From JAENWD01 sp963837165 (GTDB taxonomy: Bacteria; Acidobacteriota; Vicinamibacteria; Vicinamibacterales; JAENWD01): 64,000 nucleotides of DNA. Positions 48,283 through 57,485 of this stretch are shown in pieces. Under the pieces are notes generated by a model. That model was not told the origin of the DNA, made no database searches, and saw only the letters and a program-made list of their open reading frames with translations. Position 1 is the first letter of the stretch, and each line of letters opens with the position of its first letter. The stretch spans positions 62,001 through 126,000 of the forward strand of contig CAWIMD010000011.1 of NCBI GenBank assembly GCA_963837165.1, read 5' to 3'. Both the position numbers and the translations under genes were made by a program.

Positions 48283-49206
48283 GTGATTGCCGTTGCCATC
48301 GAGCACGTCACGAAGCGATTCGGCCAGCACGTCGCCGTCGACGACCTCTCGCTCGACGTTCCGGTGGGCGCCGTGTACGGGTTCATCGGCCCGAACGGGT
48401 CGGGCAAGACGACGACCCTCCGGATGGTGCTGCACATCCTGCTGCCGGACAGCGGCCGGATCGCCGTGTTCGGCGATCCACGGACCGCCATTACCCGCGA
48501 TAAAATAGGTTATCTGCCAGAAGAACGAGGGCTCTACAAGAAAATGCGTGTCCGACGGCTGCTCCGGTACTACGGGCAACTGAAGGGTAAACCTATCCGT
48601 TACATCGATATAGAAATTAATAGGTGGATTGACCGAATGAGTCTCGGCGCGTGGCTCGACAAGCCAGTGGATGCCTTGTCAAAAGGCATGGCCCAGAAAG
48701 TTCAGTTCATCGCGGCCGTCGTCTCCAGGCCGGACCTGCTGGTGCTGGACGAACCGTTCTCAGGCCTGGACCCGGTCAACGCCGAAACGCTGAAGGACGC
48801 CGTCCTCGACGTGCGCCGCGCGGGCACGACCGTGATCTTCAGCACTCACGACATGCCGGTCGCCGAGCGCATGTGCGACCGGATCTGCATGATCTTCAAG
48901 GGCCGGAAGGTGCTCGACGGCACCCTGGACGAGATCCAGGCGGCCTACGGCACCGACACCGTCCGGGTCCGGATCGACGGTCCCGCTGCCCTGCTGGCCC
49001 AGCTGCCCGGCGTCGCCGCCGTGAACGACTACGGCCAGTTCCAGGAGCTCCGGTTGACCGGGGACCCCCAGGCGCTGCTGGCGGACCTGGTCCGGCGCAC
49101 CGTGGTGCGGCACTTCGAGGTCACCCGGCCGTCGCTCCACGACATCTTCGTGCGCATCGCGCGGCCCACGCCCGACGAGATGGGCGGGGACGTCCTGCAT
49201 GCGTAA
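48283..49206 (+). CDS. ABC transporter ATP-binding protein
   Basis: GTG 48283 (or TTG 48280) gives about 307 residues: Walker A GPNGSGKTT, Q-loop and GYLPEERGLYKKM, signature LSKGMAQKVQ, Walker B LLVLDEPFSGLD and the switch STHDMPVAE. A C-terminal DUF4162-like part (RVRIDGPAALLAQLPGVAAV) follows. It powers the permease gene that overlaps its 3' end. The stretch 48500-48640 is noticeably AT-richer than the rest. Confidence 0.93.
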   Translation: MIAVAIEHVTKRFGQHVAVDDLSLDVPVGAVYGFIGPNGSGKTTTLRMVLHILLPDSGRIAVFGDPRTAITRDKIGYLPEERGLYKKMRVRRLLRYYGQLKGKPIRYIDIEINRWIDRMSLGAWLDKPVDALSKGMAQKVQFIAAVVSRPDLLVLDEPFSGLDPVNAETLKDAVLDVRRAGTTVIFSTHDMPVAERMCDRICMIFKGRKVLDGTLDEIQAAYGTDTVRVRIDGPAALLAQLPGVAAVNDYGQFQELRLTGDPQALLADLVRRTVVRHFEVTRPSLHDIFVRIARPTPDEMGGDVLHA

Positions 49207-50494
49207 GGTCCTGACCATCGCCCGCTCCGAGTTCACCACGGCCGTCCGTGCCCGCGGCTTCTGGGTCGGCATCCTGCTCATGCCCGTGCTGTTCGGGGGC
49301 GCGGTCCAGCTGCAGCGGGTGGTCGAGCGCCGATCGAACGACATCGAGCGGCGGGTCGCGATCGTGGACGACACCGGGGCGCTCTTCGCGCCGCTGTCGG
49401 CGGCCGCCGAGGCGTGGAATCGCGGCGAGCGGGACACGGGCCGCGTCAGTGAGGGGCCGCGCTTCACGGTGGAGCGCGTCGCCGACCCGGGTCCCGACAG
49501 GAATGCGCTTCGTCTCGCGCTCTCCGAGCGGGTGCGCGCGCAGCAGCTGTTCGCCTTCGTCGAGCTGCCGGCCGGACTGCTCGGCCCGGACGGCGACCCC
49601 AGGATCCGCTACTACTCGGCTGCGCCGGCCTACCGCGAGCTGCCCGACTGGATCAACCGCACCGTCCTGAAGGAGGTGGTGAAGGGCCGGTTCATCCAGG
49701 CGCACGTCAGCCCGCTCGTCGTGGCCTCGCTGCTGAAGCCGGTGGCCACCGAGGAGCTCGGGCTGCTCGCCCGCGCACCGGACGGCTCGGTCCGGCAGGC
49801 GCGCGAGGTCGATCGCATCCGGACGATCGCGATCCCCGTGAGCTTCATGTTCCTCCTCTTCCTGGTCGTGGTGATGACCACGCCTCAGCTGCTGAACAGC
49901 GTCCTCGAAGAGAAGATGAGCCGCATCAGCGAGGTGCTGCTCGGGTCGGTCACGCCGTTCGAGCTCATGCTGGGGAAGCTCCTGGCCAGCACCTCGGTCT
50001 CGGCGCTCATGACCCTCGTGTACCTCTCGGGCGCCGCGTGGGCCGCCCATCGCTGGGGCTACCTCGACGCGGTCGAGCCGCGGATCGTCGCCTGGTTCGT
50101 CGCGTTTCTCGTGCTGTCGGTCCTGATCTACGGCTCGATGTTCATCGCGATCGGATCGGCGTGCAGCGACCTGCGCGACGCGCAGAACCTGATGACGCCG
50201 GCCATGATGATGCTGCTCATCCCGGCGCTGACGTGGACGCTCATCACCCGCGCACCGCAGAGCGCGTTCGCCGTCGGCGCCTCCCTCTTCCCGCCGGCCA
50301 CGCCCTTCCTGATGCTGCTGCGGCTGGCGCTCCCCGAGCGCCCGCCGGGGTGGCAGGTCGGCCTGGGCGTCGGGCTCACCCTCCTGGCGATGCTCGTCAT
50401 CGTCTGGGCCGCCGGCCGGATCGTGCGCGTGGGCCTGCTGATGCAGGGCAAGCGCGCCTCGCTGCGGGAGCTCGGGCGATGGGTCTTCCATTGA
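49199..50494 (+). CDS. ABC-2 type permease (NatB/YhaP-like)
   Basis: The 431-residue product has one helix at the N-terminus (about 20-40), a large extracytoplasmic domain (about 45-210), and five or six helices in the C-terminal half (SFMFLLFLVVVMTTPQLLNSVLEEKMSRISEVLLGSVTP). This is the layout of Na+-efflux-type ABC-2 permeases. It overlaps the ATPase gene by eight bases. Its stop TGA is the first bases of the GATTGAC heptamer array. Confidence 0.9.
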   Translation: MRKVLTIARSEFTTAVRARGFWVGILLMPVLFGGAVQLQRVVERRSNDIERRVAIVDDTGALFAPLSAAAEAWNRGERDTGRVSEGPRFTVERVADPGPDRNALRLALSERVRAQQLFAFVELPAGLLGPDGDPRIRYYSAAPAYRELPDWINRTVLKEVVKGRFIQAHVSPLVVASLLKPVATEELGLLARAPDGSVRQAREVDRIRTIAIPVSFMFLLFLVVVMTTPQLLNSVLEEKMSRISEVLLGSVTPFELMLGKLLASTSVSALMTLVYLSGAAWAAHRWGYLDAVEPRIVAWFVAFLVLSVLIYGSMFIAIGSACSDLRDAQNLMTPAMMMLLIPALTWTLITRAPQSAFAVGASLFPPATPFLMLLRLALPERPPGWQVGLGVGLTLLAMLVIVWAAGRIVRVGLLMQGKRASLRELGRWVFH

Positions 50495-50530
50495 ACATTG
50501 ATGATTGATGATTGACGATTGACGATTGAC
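50490..50530 (+). repeat. GATTGAC heptamer array 7
   Basis: ATTGAAC, ATTGATG, ATTGATG, ATTGACG, ATTGACG and ATTGACT units follow each other, starting on the stop codon of the permease gene and ending 26 bases before the ATG of the DUF411 gene. There is only one orientation here. Confidence 0.9.
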
Positions 50531-50555
50531 TGTGGGAATTGCCCGGCGGAATACA

Positions 50556-51023
50556 ATGGACTTCATGCATCGCGCACTGACGCTCGTCGCCCTTCTCGCG
50601 CTCACGGCAGGCGCTCCCCTGCCGGCGTCGGCCCGGCCGCCCGGCCCCGCGCCGAAGATGACCGTCTACAAGTCCCCGACCTGCGGCTGCTGCGCCAAGT
50701 GGGTCGAGCACATGAAACAGGCCGGATTCGACCTGACGGTGAACGAGACGCCGAACGTGGGGATCGTCAAGGCCGAGCACCACGTGCCGGCCGACCTCGC
50801 GTCGTGCCACACCGCGCTGGTCGGCGGCTACATCATCGAAGGCCACGTGCCGGCCGACGTCGTGCAGAAGCTGCTCCGGGAGAAGCCGGACATCGCGGGC
50901 CTGGCCGTCCCCGGCATGCCGGTCGGCGCGCCCGGCATGGAGGGCGACGGCTCGAGAAAGGATCACTACGACATCGTCGCGTTCCGGGCAGACGGCACGC
51001 ACTACGTGTTCGCGTCGCGCTGA
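50556..51023 (+). CDS. DUF411 metal-binding protein
   Basis: ATG 50556 gives 155 residues (an in-frame ATG is at 50565). Signal peptide about 1-26, then MTVYKSPTCGCCAKWVEHMKQAGFDL with the CGCC metal motif, AEHHVPADLASCHTALVGGYIIEGHVPADVV, and PGMPVGAPGMEG. This is the full DUF411 pattern seen in copper-resistance-linked periplasmic proteins. It lies between the ABC exporter and the M1 peptidase. Confidence 0.92.
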   Translation: MDFMHRALTLVALLALTAGAPLPASARPPGPAPKMTVYKSPTCGCCAKWVEHMKQAGFDLTVNETPNVGIVKAEHHVPADLASCHTALVGGYIIEGHVPADVVQKLLREKPDIAGLAVPGMPVGAPGMEGDGSRKDHYDIVAFRADGTHYVFASR

Positions 51024-51036
51024 GGATCCGCTCCGC

Positions 51037-52950
51037 GTGCGGACACGGCTCGCCGCGGCGGCCCTCGCCGCCCTTGCCGCGGCGGCGTGCAGCCGGCAGC
51101 CACCGCCACCTGTCGCCACGACTTCGGTCCCCATGACGTCACCTGCTCCCCGCGACGTGCACAGCTACGGCGTGCCCGACGAAGCCCGCGTCACGCACGT
51201 GGCGCTCGACCTGAGGGCCGACTTCGACCGCCGCGTGCTGGCCGGCAGCGCCACGCTGACCATCGAGGCCGTGCCGTCGGCGCGGCAGCTCGTGCTCGAC
51301 ACGCGGCAGCTCTCGATCGAGGGCGTGTTCGACGGCGGCGGGGAACCGCTGCGCTACGAGCTGGGCCCCGAGGATCGCATCCTGGGGCGCCCCCTCCGAA
51401 TCGCGCTGCCCGCGGATCGACGGCTCGTCGTCGTCCGGTATCACACCAGCCCGGACGCGCCGGCCCTGCAGTGGCTCGCCCCGTCGCAGACCGCCGGCGG
51501 GCAGCACCCGTACCTGTTCTCCCAGGGCGAGGCGATCCTGACGCGCTCCTGGATCCCGACCCAGGACAGCCCCGGCGTCCGCCAGACGTACGAGGCGCGC
51601 ATCGTCGCGCCGGAGCCCCTGCGCGTGCTCATGAGCGCGGAGATGCTGACGCCCGACGGCACGCCGGAGGGGGGCGGCCGGCGGGCGTTCCGCTTCCGCA
51701 TGGACCGGCCGACCCCGCCCTACCTCATCGCGATCGCGATTGGCGACCTCGCGTTCCGGCCCGTGGGACCGCGATCGGGCGTCTACGCGGAACCCTCGGT
51801 CGTGGACAAGGCCGCATGGGAGTTTGCCGACATCGAGAAGATGATCGAGGCGGCCGAATCGATCGGCGGGCCGTACCAGTGGGGCCGCTACGACGTGCTC
51901 GTCATGCCGCCGTCGTTTCCCTTCGGCGGTATGGAAAACCCGCGCCTCACCTTCGTCACGCCGACCGTGCTCGCGGGAGACCGCTCGCTCACCTCGCTCA
52001 TCGCCCACGAGCTGGCCCACTCGTGGTCCGGCAATCTCGTCACCAACGCCACCTGGCGGGACTTCTGGCTGAACGAGGGCTTCACGACCTATTTCGAGAA
52101 CCGCATCATGGAAGCGCTCTACGGGCCCGAACGCGCCGAGATGCTGCGGGTGCTCGGCCGCCGCGACCTGCTCGATGAGCTCGCGGATCTCGAGGCCCGC
52201 CCGGGCGACCAGGTCCTCCACATCGACCTCGCTGGCCGCGACCCGGACGACGGCGCGACACCGGTGCCGTACGAGAAGGGCGCCGCATTCCTGCGGATGG
52301 TGGAGCACGAGGTCGGCCGCCCGCGCTTCGACGACTGGCTGCGCGGCTACTTCTCGCGCCACGCGTTCACCTCGCTCACCACCGCGCAGTTCCTCGACGA
52401 TTTCCGCGAGTACCTCGTTCAGGACGATGCGGATCTCGAGAAGCGGCTGCGGCTGGACGAGTGGATCGAGCAGCCGGGGCTGCCGTCAAACGCGCTGCAG
52501 CCGATCTCGGCTGCCTTCGAACGAGTGGACCGCGAAGCCGCGCGGTTCGAGGCTGGAACGGCGCCCGGGTCGCTGGAGACGTCCGGATGGACCACTCAGG
52601 AGTGGCAGCACTTCATCGGCTCGCTGCCACCCAAGGCATCGCGGGAGCAGCTCGCGTCGCTCGACAGGGCGTTCGGGTTCAGCCGGTCGGGGAACAGCGA
52701 GATCCTGTTCACGTGGCTCAAGCTGGTGATCCCGCGGCACTACCAGCCGGCAATGCCGGCGGTGGAACACTTCCTGACGTCGCAGGGCCGGCGGAAGTTC
52801 CTGACGCCGCTGTACAAGGCCCTGATGGCCCAGCCGTGGGGCAAAGAAGAGGCGAAGCGGATCTATCGGGAGGCACGGCCGCTGTACCATGCCGTGGCCA
52901 CCTCGACACTTGATCCGATTATCGCGGGCCAGGCTGAGCCGGGTCCGTAA
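51037..52950 (+). CDS. M1-family aminopeptidase lipoprotein
   Basis: The start is GTG 51037. The 637-residue product has a lipoprotein leader ending AAAC (Cys18) and the LTA4-hydrolase-like layout: N-terminal beta domain, GGMEN (exopeptidase motif), zinc site HELAHSW (324-328) with the third ligand Glu in NEGFTTYFENR, and a C-terminal helical domain (about 490-630). It removes N-terminal residues from peptides in the periplasm. Confidence 0.92.
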   Translation: MRTRLAAAALAALAAAACSRQPPPPVATTSVPMTSPAPRDVHSYGVPDEARVTHVALDLRADFDRRVLAGSATLTIEAVPSARQLVLDTRQLSIEGVFDGGGEPLRYELGPEDRILGRPLRIALPADRRLVVVRYHTSPDAPALQWLAPSQTAGGQHPYLFSQGEAILTRSWIPTQDSPGVRQTYEARIVAPEPLRVLMSAEMLTPDGTPEGGGRRAFRFRMDRPTPPYLIAIAIGDLAFRPVGPRSGVYAEPSVVDKAAWEFADIEKMIEAAESIGGPYQWGRYDVLVMPPSFPFGGMENPRLTFVTPTVLAGDRSLTSLIAHELAHSWSGNLVTNATWRDFWLNEGFTTYFENRIMEALYGPERAEMLRVLGRRDLLDELADLEARPGDQVLHIDLAGRDPDDGATPVPYEKGAAFLRMVEHEVGRPRFDDWLRGYFSRHAFTSLTTAQFLDDFREYLVQDDADLEKRLRLDEWIEQPGLPSNALQPISAAFERVDREAARFEAGTAPGSLETSGWTTQEWQHFIGSLPPKASREQLASLDRAFGFSRSGNSEILFTWLKLVIPRHYQPAMPAVEHFLTSQGRRKFLTPLYKALMAQPWGKEEAKRIYREARPLYHAVATSTLDPIIAGQAEPGP

Positions 52951-52955
52951 TCCCC

Positions 52956-54806
52956 GTGCAGTTTCGTGCCGATAGCCTAGCCGTGACCAGATCCGCGGGC
53001 CGCCAGGCGGTCAGTGTCGATCAGCCGACGATGGCAGAGCCGCACCTCAGGGCAATTCTCGAGACGCAGCCCGTCATTCTGGTCCGCCTGGCGAAGGACG
53101 GCACCTTCCTCGCCGTGAACGAATCGGGCCTCGCAGCGCTGGGCGCCGAGCGCCTGGATCAGCTGCTTGGCACACCACTTAACGCCCTCCTCCCCACCGA
53201 GGAACGGGGCAACCTGCAGGTCTTCATCGAGCGGGTGATCTCCGGCCACCGGGGGTCGATCGAGGTCGACCTGACCGGGCTCACGGGCACCCGACACACG
53301 GTCCAGATTCACGCCGGGCCGCACCCGGGGGCCCCGGACGGGATTGAATCCGTCCTCGCCAGCATCCGCGACGTCACGGAATCCCGTCACCTCGAGCAAT
53401 CGCTCGTCGAGGCGATGTCGCGGCAGACCGACCTGGAGTCCACTCACGATGCCGAGCGCGCGCGGCTGGTGGCCGAGCTCGAGGAGGCCCGGGCCGCCGG
53501 GGCGAGCACTGCCGCCAGCTCCGCCGAACTGGACGCGCTCGAAGCCCGGCTCGCCGAGGCGGAGCGGGCCAGGACCGAGCTGACGTACCGCCATGCCGCC
53601 GAGATCGAGGGTCTGACCGAGGCGCTCGAGGAGCGCACACGTATCAGCGAGGAGCAGGCGGCGCGGCTGACCGGGCTGGCCGAGACCGAGCGCCGCTACG
53701 CCGATCAGCTCGCGGCCGTCTCCGGACAGCACCAGGCGGCCGAGTCGGAGATCGAGAACCTGCGCGCCGAGATCGACCGCACGCGCGCGGCCATTGCCGA
53801 CGCGGTGGGCGATCGGGAGCGGCTGCAGGGCGAAACCGACGCCCTGCGTGCGTCGCTCGAGCAGGCCAAGGAGGAAGGCGAGCGCGCGCGCCACGAGGTC
53901 GCCTCCCGCCTCGAGGCCGACATCGCGGCCCTGAAGGATGCCTTGAACGAGGCGATGGGAGAGCAGGGGCGCCTGGCGGAGACCGTCGCCTCCCGGGAGG
54001 AGGCGGCCAACGCCGCGTATGCGCGCGTCAGCGAGCTCGAGCTGAACCTCAACGAGCTGCAGCAGTCCACCCAGAGCACGGTCGCCGAGCTCGAGGGGCG
54101 GCTCGCGGCGGCGCGCCAGGATGCCGAATCGATTGCTCAGGCACGCGATGCCGCCCAGGCGCGGTTCGCGGCACGCGTGACCGCGCTCGAAGCGGCGCTG
54201 GCCGCGGCACAGGCCGCCGATCGCCGGGCTGCGGTGCGGCTGACCGCTGCCGCGAAAGCGGCAGGCCAGGCGGCGCGGCAGGTCCTCGACCTGGCGGCGC
54301 TGACCTCCGAGGGCAGCGGCGTCAGCGCCGGCGAGCTGGCCTCGCGGGTCGAGCGGCCGCTGCGCGAAGTGCTGGGCAGCAGCCTCGAGCTGGCGGTGCT
54401 CGTGGCGGCTCCCGAATCCGTGCTTGCCGCGCCGCCCCAGATCGTCGAGCAGTTGCTGGTGTCGATCGCGTTGAACCGGAGCGCCGCCGTGTCCGCGGGC
54501 CAGGTGACCGTCGAGGTCGCCGACGTGGGCGTGGACGAGGACGCCGCGCGTGGACGGGCCATGACGCCCGGCGAGTACGTGCTCGTGGCCGTGCACGTGA
54601 ACGGCGAGGGCGCGGGCGACGACCTGGCGGGCGAGCTGTTCGAATCGGCGGATACGAGGGTCTGGGAACGCGCCGGCGCCGTCCTGGCGGGTGCGCACGA
54701 TGCCGTGCGCAGCATCGGCGGGTTCATGTGGCTCGCGCGAGAGGGACCGCAGGGCGTCGCGTTCGAGGTGTACGTGCCGCGTGAAGGCGACGGGGAGGCA
54801 CGGTGA
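52956..54806 (+). CDS. PAS-domain protein with very long coiled coil
   Basis: The start is GTG 52956; ATG 53031 is an alternative (MAEPHLRAILETQPVILVRL). The 616-residue product has one PAS domain (about 26-145, ending IRDVTESRHLEQSLVEA), then about 300 residues of heptad-rich coiled coil, then a region like the ATPase half of a histidine kinase but without the N, G1 and G2 boxes (REVLGSSLELAVLVAAPESV...VEQLLVSIALNRSAAVSAG). It may be a degenerate sensor kinase. The PilZ gene overlaps its end. Confidence 0.75.
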   Translation: MQFRADSLAVTRSAGRQAVSVDQPTMAEPHLRAILETQPVILVRLAKDGTFLAVNESGLAALGAERLDQLLGTPLNALLPTEERGNLQVFIERVISGHRGSIEVDLTGLTGTRHTVQIHAGPHPGAPDGIESVLASIRDVTESRHLEQSLVEAMSRQTDLESTHDAERARLVAELEEARAAGASTAASSAELDALEARLAEAERARTELTYRHAAEIEGLTEALEERTRISEEQAARLTGLAETERRYADQLAAVSGQHQAAESEIENLRAEIDRTRAAIADAVGDRERLQGETDALRASLEQAKEEGERARHEVASRLEADIAALKDALNEAMGEQGRLAETVASREEAANAAYARVSELELNLNELQQSTQSTVAELEGRLAAARQDAESIAQARDAAQARFAARVTALEAALAAAQAADRRAAVRLTAAAKAAGQAARQVLDLAALTSEGSGVSAGELASRVERPLREVLGSSLELAVLVAAPESVLAAPPQIVEQLLVSIALNRSAAVSAGQVTVEVADVGVDEDAARGRAMTPGEYVLVAVHVNGEGAGDDLAGELFESADTRVWERAGAVLAGAHDAVRSIGGFMWLAREGPQGVAFEVYVPREGDGEAR

Positions 54807-55237
54807 TGGCGGAGAAGACCGAGAACGCAGCCGTCGACACGGGTCGCGCGGATCCTCGCTATCCCGCGTCGGCGCTGCCGGGAATCACGGGGATGCGCCT
54901 CTCCCCGGGCGACACCGTCCGCCTGCTGAACATGTCGGCGAGCGGGGTGCTCGTCGAGGGCAAGACGCGCTTCGTGCCGGGCACCCGCGTGACGGTCATC
55001 TTCGAAGGGCCCGCCGCGCTCAAAAACATCAAGGGCAAGGTCGTCCGCTGCCAGGTCTCGTCCATCGGCGGCGGCGGCAGCCTCCAGTACCAGTCGGCCA
55101 TCGCCTTCGAGGCGCGGATCGAACTGCCGGTGGACGAAGCGGCGCTGCCGCACCAGGCGGCTGCGCCGGAAGCCGCCCCCAATGCGTCGGGCAAGGCGCC
55201 GGCCGCCGCGGCGCCGCCGGTCGTCAATCGCTGGTAG
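54803..55237 (+). CDS. PilZ-domain protein
   Basis: GTG 54803 or ATG 54806 starts a 144-residue protein with a PilZ beta-barrel: RLLNMSASGVLVEGKTRFVPGTRVTVIFEGPAALKNIKGKVVRCQV. The NxSxxG motif for cyclic di-GMP is present as NMSASG; the usual RxxxR at the N-terminus is not evident, so ligand binding is uncertain. It overlaps the PAS protein gene by four bases. Confidence 0.8.
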   Translation: MMAEKTENAAVDTGRADPRYPASALPGITGMRLSPGDTVRLLNMSASGVLVEGKTRFVPGTRVTVIFEGPAALKNIKGKVVRCQVSSIGGGGSLQYQSAIAFEARIELPVDEAALPHQAAAPEAAPNASGKAPAAAAPPVVNRW

Positions 55238-55279
55238 GAGCGGGCAGACCTCGAGATCCGGGCGACACTCAGCTCGGCG

Positions 55280-55741
55280 TCAGGCGACCTGCTCGCCGAC
55301 GAACCGTACGATATTCCCCGCGTTCATGGCGCCCACCGCGCGGTTGGCTTCGGCGCCGCCCTTGAACAGCACGAGCGTCGGAATCGAGCGCACGGTGTAT
55401 CGGGCGGCCGTGCGATCGAGCACGTCGGTGTTGGCCTTCGCCACGAGCAGGCGTCCGCTGAGCGAACGGGCCACCTTCTCGATCTCGGGCGCCACGGCCC
55501 GGCACGGCCCGCACCACGGCGCCCAGAAATCGACCAGCACGGGCAGGCGCGACTCGCCAACGAGCCGGTCGAACTCGGCCGTGCTGCCCACCTCCACCGG
55601 TCGATCGGGCGACGGCAGGTCCTGATGGCACTGCCCGCACCGCGCGGTCTGCCCGAGCTGCGCGAAGGCCTGGCGGTTCATCGTTCCGCAGGACGGGCAC
55701 GGCACCAGCACGCCCTTGTCGTCCGCCGTGAGACCGCTCAT
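55280..55741 (-). CDS. trxC: Thioredoxin 2 with N-terminal zinc finger
   Basis: The 153-residue product has a zinc ribbon (Cys15-x2-Cys18 ... Cys35-x2-Cys38) and a thioredoxin fold with WCGPC at 76-80, RSIPTLVLFKGG (cis-Pro) and a normal C-terminus. It reduces disulfides in the cytosol. The start overlaps the stop of the cysteine-cluster protein, so the two are coupled. Confidence 0.93.
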   Translation of the reverse strand: MSGLTADDKGVLVPCPSCGTMNRQAFAQLGQTARCGQCHQDLPSPDRPVEVGSTAEFDRLVGESRLPVLVDFWAPWCGPCRAVAPEIEKVARSLSGRLLVAKANTDVLDRTAARYTVRSIPTLVLFKGGAEANRAVGAMNAGNIVRFVGEQVA

Positions 55742-56844
55742 CGTCGCTCCTCCCACTGTTCGAGCCCCCGCGCCAGCTCTTCCGCAGATATTTGATGCAT
55801 CAGCAGGTGATCCGTGTCGGCAAGCGCCGCAATCAGGCCGTCGCGGTCCAGCGGCGTTCCGGAGGCCACGCTGGCGCGGGCCGCGCTGAGCCGCAGCACG
55901 GCATAGGCGGCCTCGATCGACTTGAACCAGGTGGCCAGGCTCGTGCCGTAGCAGCCGACCCAGTTGGCGAAGGCCCGCGACGCGAGGAATCGCCGCACGG
56001 CGCCGCTCCAGGCCTCCCAGCCGGGCACCTCGGCCGCCGCCGGCGCGGGCCCACGATCTGAAGATGCCGGCCCGGTGCTCGAGGTGACACACCGCTCGAG
56101 CTCGAGCAGCGTGTCGCGAGAGGGCGTCCAGGCTTCACCGGCCCTCGCCTCCTCGAAGGCGCGATCGACGGCGTCCACGAGCGGACCCTCCGCCGGACGC
56201 CATGCCATCATCGCCGTCACGGCGCAGCGGAGGAGCTGAAGGGCCTGCTCGGGAGTGCCCTCCGTATCGGCGAGCAGCCGGACCGCGCGCCGTTCCCATC
56301 GGTCCCACGCCTGCCAGTCCCAGAGCAGGTCGGGGCGGATGAGCGGCGGCAGCTCCTCGCGCGCGTCGAGTCCTTCCCAGATCGCGTGATCGTCGAATCC
56401 CGGCGCGTTCAGGACGACATGGGCCGATCCGGGCTCGAGCAGCAGGCTGGCCGCCGTGGGACACACGTTCGAGAGCGTGATGAAGACGCCGCGCGGATCG
56501 ATGAGGACGACGCGCGGGAAGTGTCGGCAGGCGGAAGGCAGATGGGCGTGGCCCATCTGCCGCTGGATGGCGCACAGGTTGCCGCGCGACGGCTCGAAGA
56601 ACACGCAGTGCCGGTTGGCCCTCCGGCCGAGCAGCGCCGGCTCGCCGTGGGGGAGGCCGGATGCGGCCTCGAACATCGCCCCGGACAGGCCGAATCCCTC
56701 CACGCGAAGCTGCCCCCACTCCACGGCGGCGTGCAGCGTGCGGTACAGCGGCGCCTCGACCGGGATGTCCCACCCCGACGAGCAGCACACGCCCGCGTGG
56801 CGGCACTTGTACGGCGCGTGGAAGGCGAGGACGTGCGCGCGCAT
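55738..56844 (-). CDS. Cysteine-cluster protein (YkgJ/FliB-like)
   Basis: The 368-residue product starts with CRHAGVCCSSGWDIPV (Cys14, 20, 21) and continues with CVFFEPSRGNLCAIQ and ACRHFPRVVL. These are the metal or Fe-S cysteines of the YkgJ/flagellin-lysine-N-methylase-like family. The rest is helical and not conserved by eye. It is coupled by ATGA to the thioredoxin gene. The ATG is the first bases of the next heptamer array. Confidence 0.75.
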   Translation of the reverse strand: MRAHVLAFHAPYKCRHAGVCCSSGWDIPVEAPLYRTLHAAVEWGQLRVEGFGLSGAMFEAASGLPHGEPALLGRRANRHCVFFEPSRGNLCAIQRQMGHAHLPSACRHFPRVVLIDPRGVFITLSNVCPTAASLLLEPGSAHVVLNAPGFDDHAIWEGLDAREELPPLIRPDLLWDWQAWDRWERRAVRLLADTEGTPEQALQLLRCAVTAMMAWRPAEGPLVDAVDRAFEEARAGEAWTPSRDTLLELERCVTSSTGPASSDRGPAPAAAEVPGWEAWSGAVRRFLASRAFANWVGCYGTSLATWFKSIEAAYAVLRLSAARASVASGTPLDRDGLIAALADTDHLLMHQISAEELARGLEQWEERR

Positions 56845-56920
56845 TGACGATTGGAGTATTGACGATTGACGATTGGATTGGGGAATTCAATCGTCAATCG
56901 TCAATCATCAATTGTCAATG
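56841..56920. repeat. GATTGAC inverted-repeat array 8
   Basis: Left arm 56841-56880 (ATTGACG units), core GGGAATT, right arm 56888-56920 (TCAATCG units): the arms are near-perfect reverse complements. The array fills the gap between the divergent start codons of the cysteine-cluster protein and the ECF sigma gene. Confidence 0.93.
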
Positions 56921-56957
56921 AACCGGCGCGCAGCGGGCGGCGTCTTGTGGGGTGGGC

Positions 56958-57485
56958 ATGCATGAACGGGCCGCGGACATCGACGGGCTCTTCCTCGTGA
57001 CGGATGAGCTCGAGCGCGCGTTCGAGTCGCGACTCGTCGAGGTGTCGCGGCTGGCGTTCCGGGTGGCGTACAGCGTGCTCCGGCAGAGACAGGACGCCGA
57101 AGACGTCGCGCAGGAGGCCGTGGTCCGCGCGCACCGCCGGATGGCCAGCCTTCGGGATGGCACCCGGTTCCGCGCGTGGATCGTCCGGCTGACATGGCGT
57201 CTTGCGCTCGACCACCAGCGTGCCGATCGGCGGCGGCGTGCGCGGGAGCTGGTGCACGTGCAGATGGCCGCGGCCGACGGGCCCGAGTCGGGCTCCCTCG
57301 ATCGTGAGGCGGCGCTCTGGGCGGCAATCGATGCGCTGCCGGACAGGTTGCGCCTGGCCGTCGTGCTCGCGTCCATCGAAGGGCAGGACATTGGCGCGGT
57401 GGCCGCGCTGCTGGGCATTCCGGAGGGCACGGTGAAGTCCAGGCTGTTCACGGCCCGCAAGCGGCTGAAGGAGCTGCTGTCATGA
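56958..57485 (+). CDS. ECF-type RNA polymerase sigma factor
   Basis: ATG 56958 gives 175 residues (GTG 56952 is the alternative). Region 2 is RLAFRVAYSVLRQRQDAEDVAQEAVVRAHRRM and region 4 is LPDRLRLAVVLASIEGQDIGAVAALLGIPEGTVKSRLFTARKRL. It should direct RNA polymerase to a few target promoters. The next gene overlaps by ATGA and looks like its anti-sigma factor. Confidence 0.93.
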   Translation: MHERAADIDGLFLVTDELERAFESRLVEVSRLAFRVAYSVLRQRQDAEDVAQEAVVRAHRRMASLRDGTRFRAWIVRLTWRLALDHQRADRRRRARELVHVQMAAADGPESGSLDREAALWAAIDALPDRLRLAVVLASIEGQDIGAVAALLGIPEGTVKSRLFTARKRLKELLS

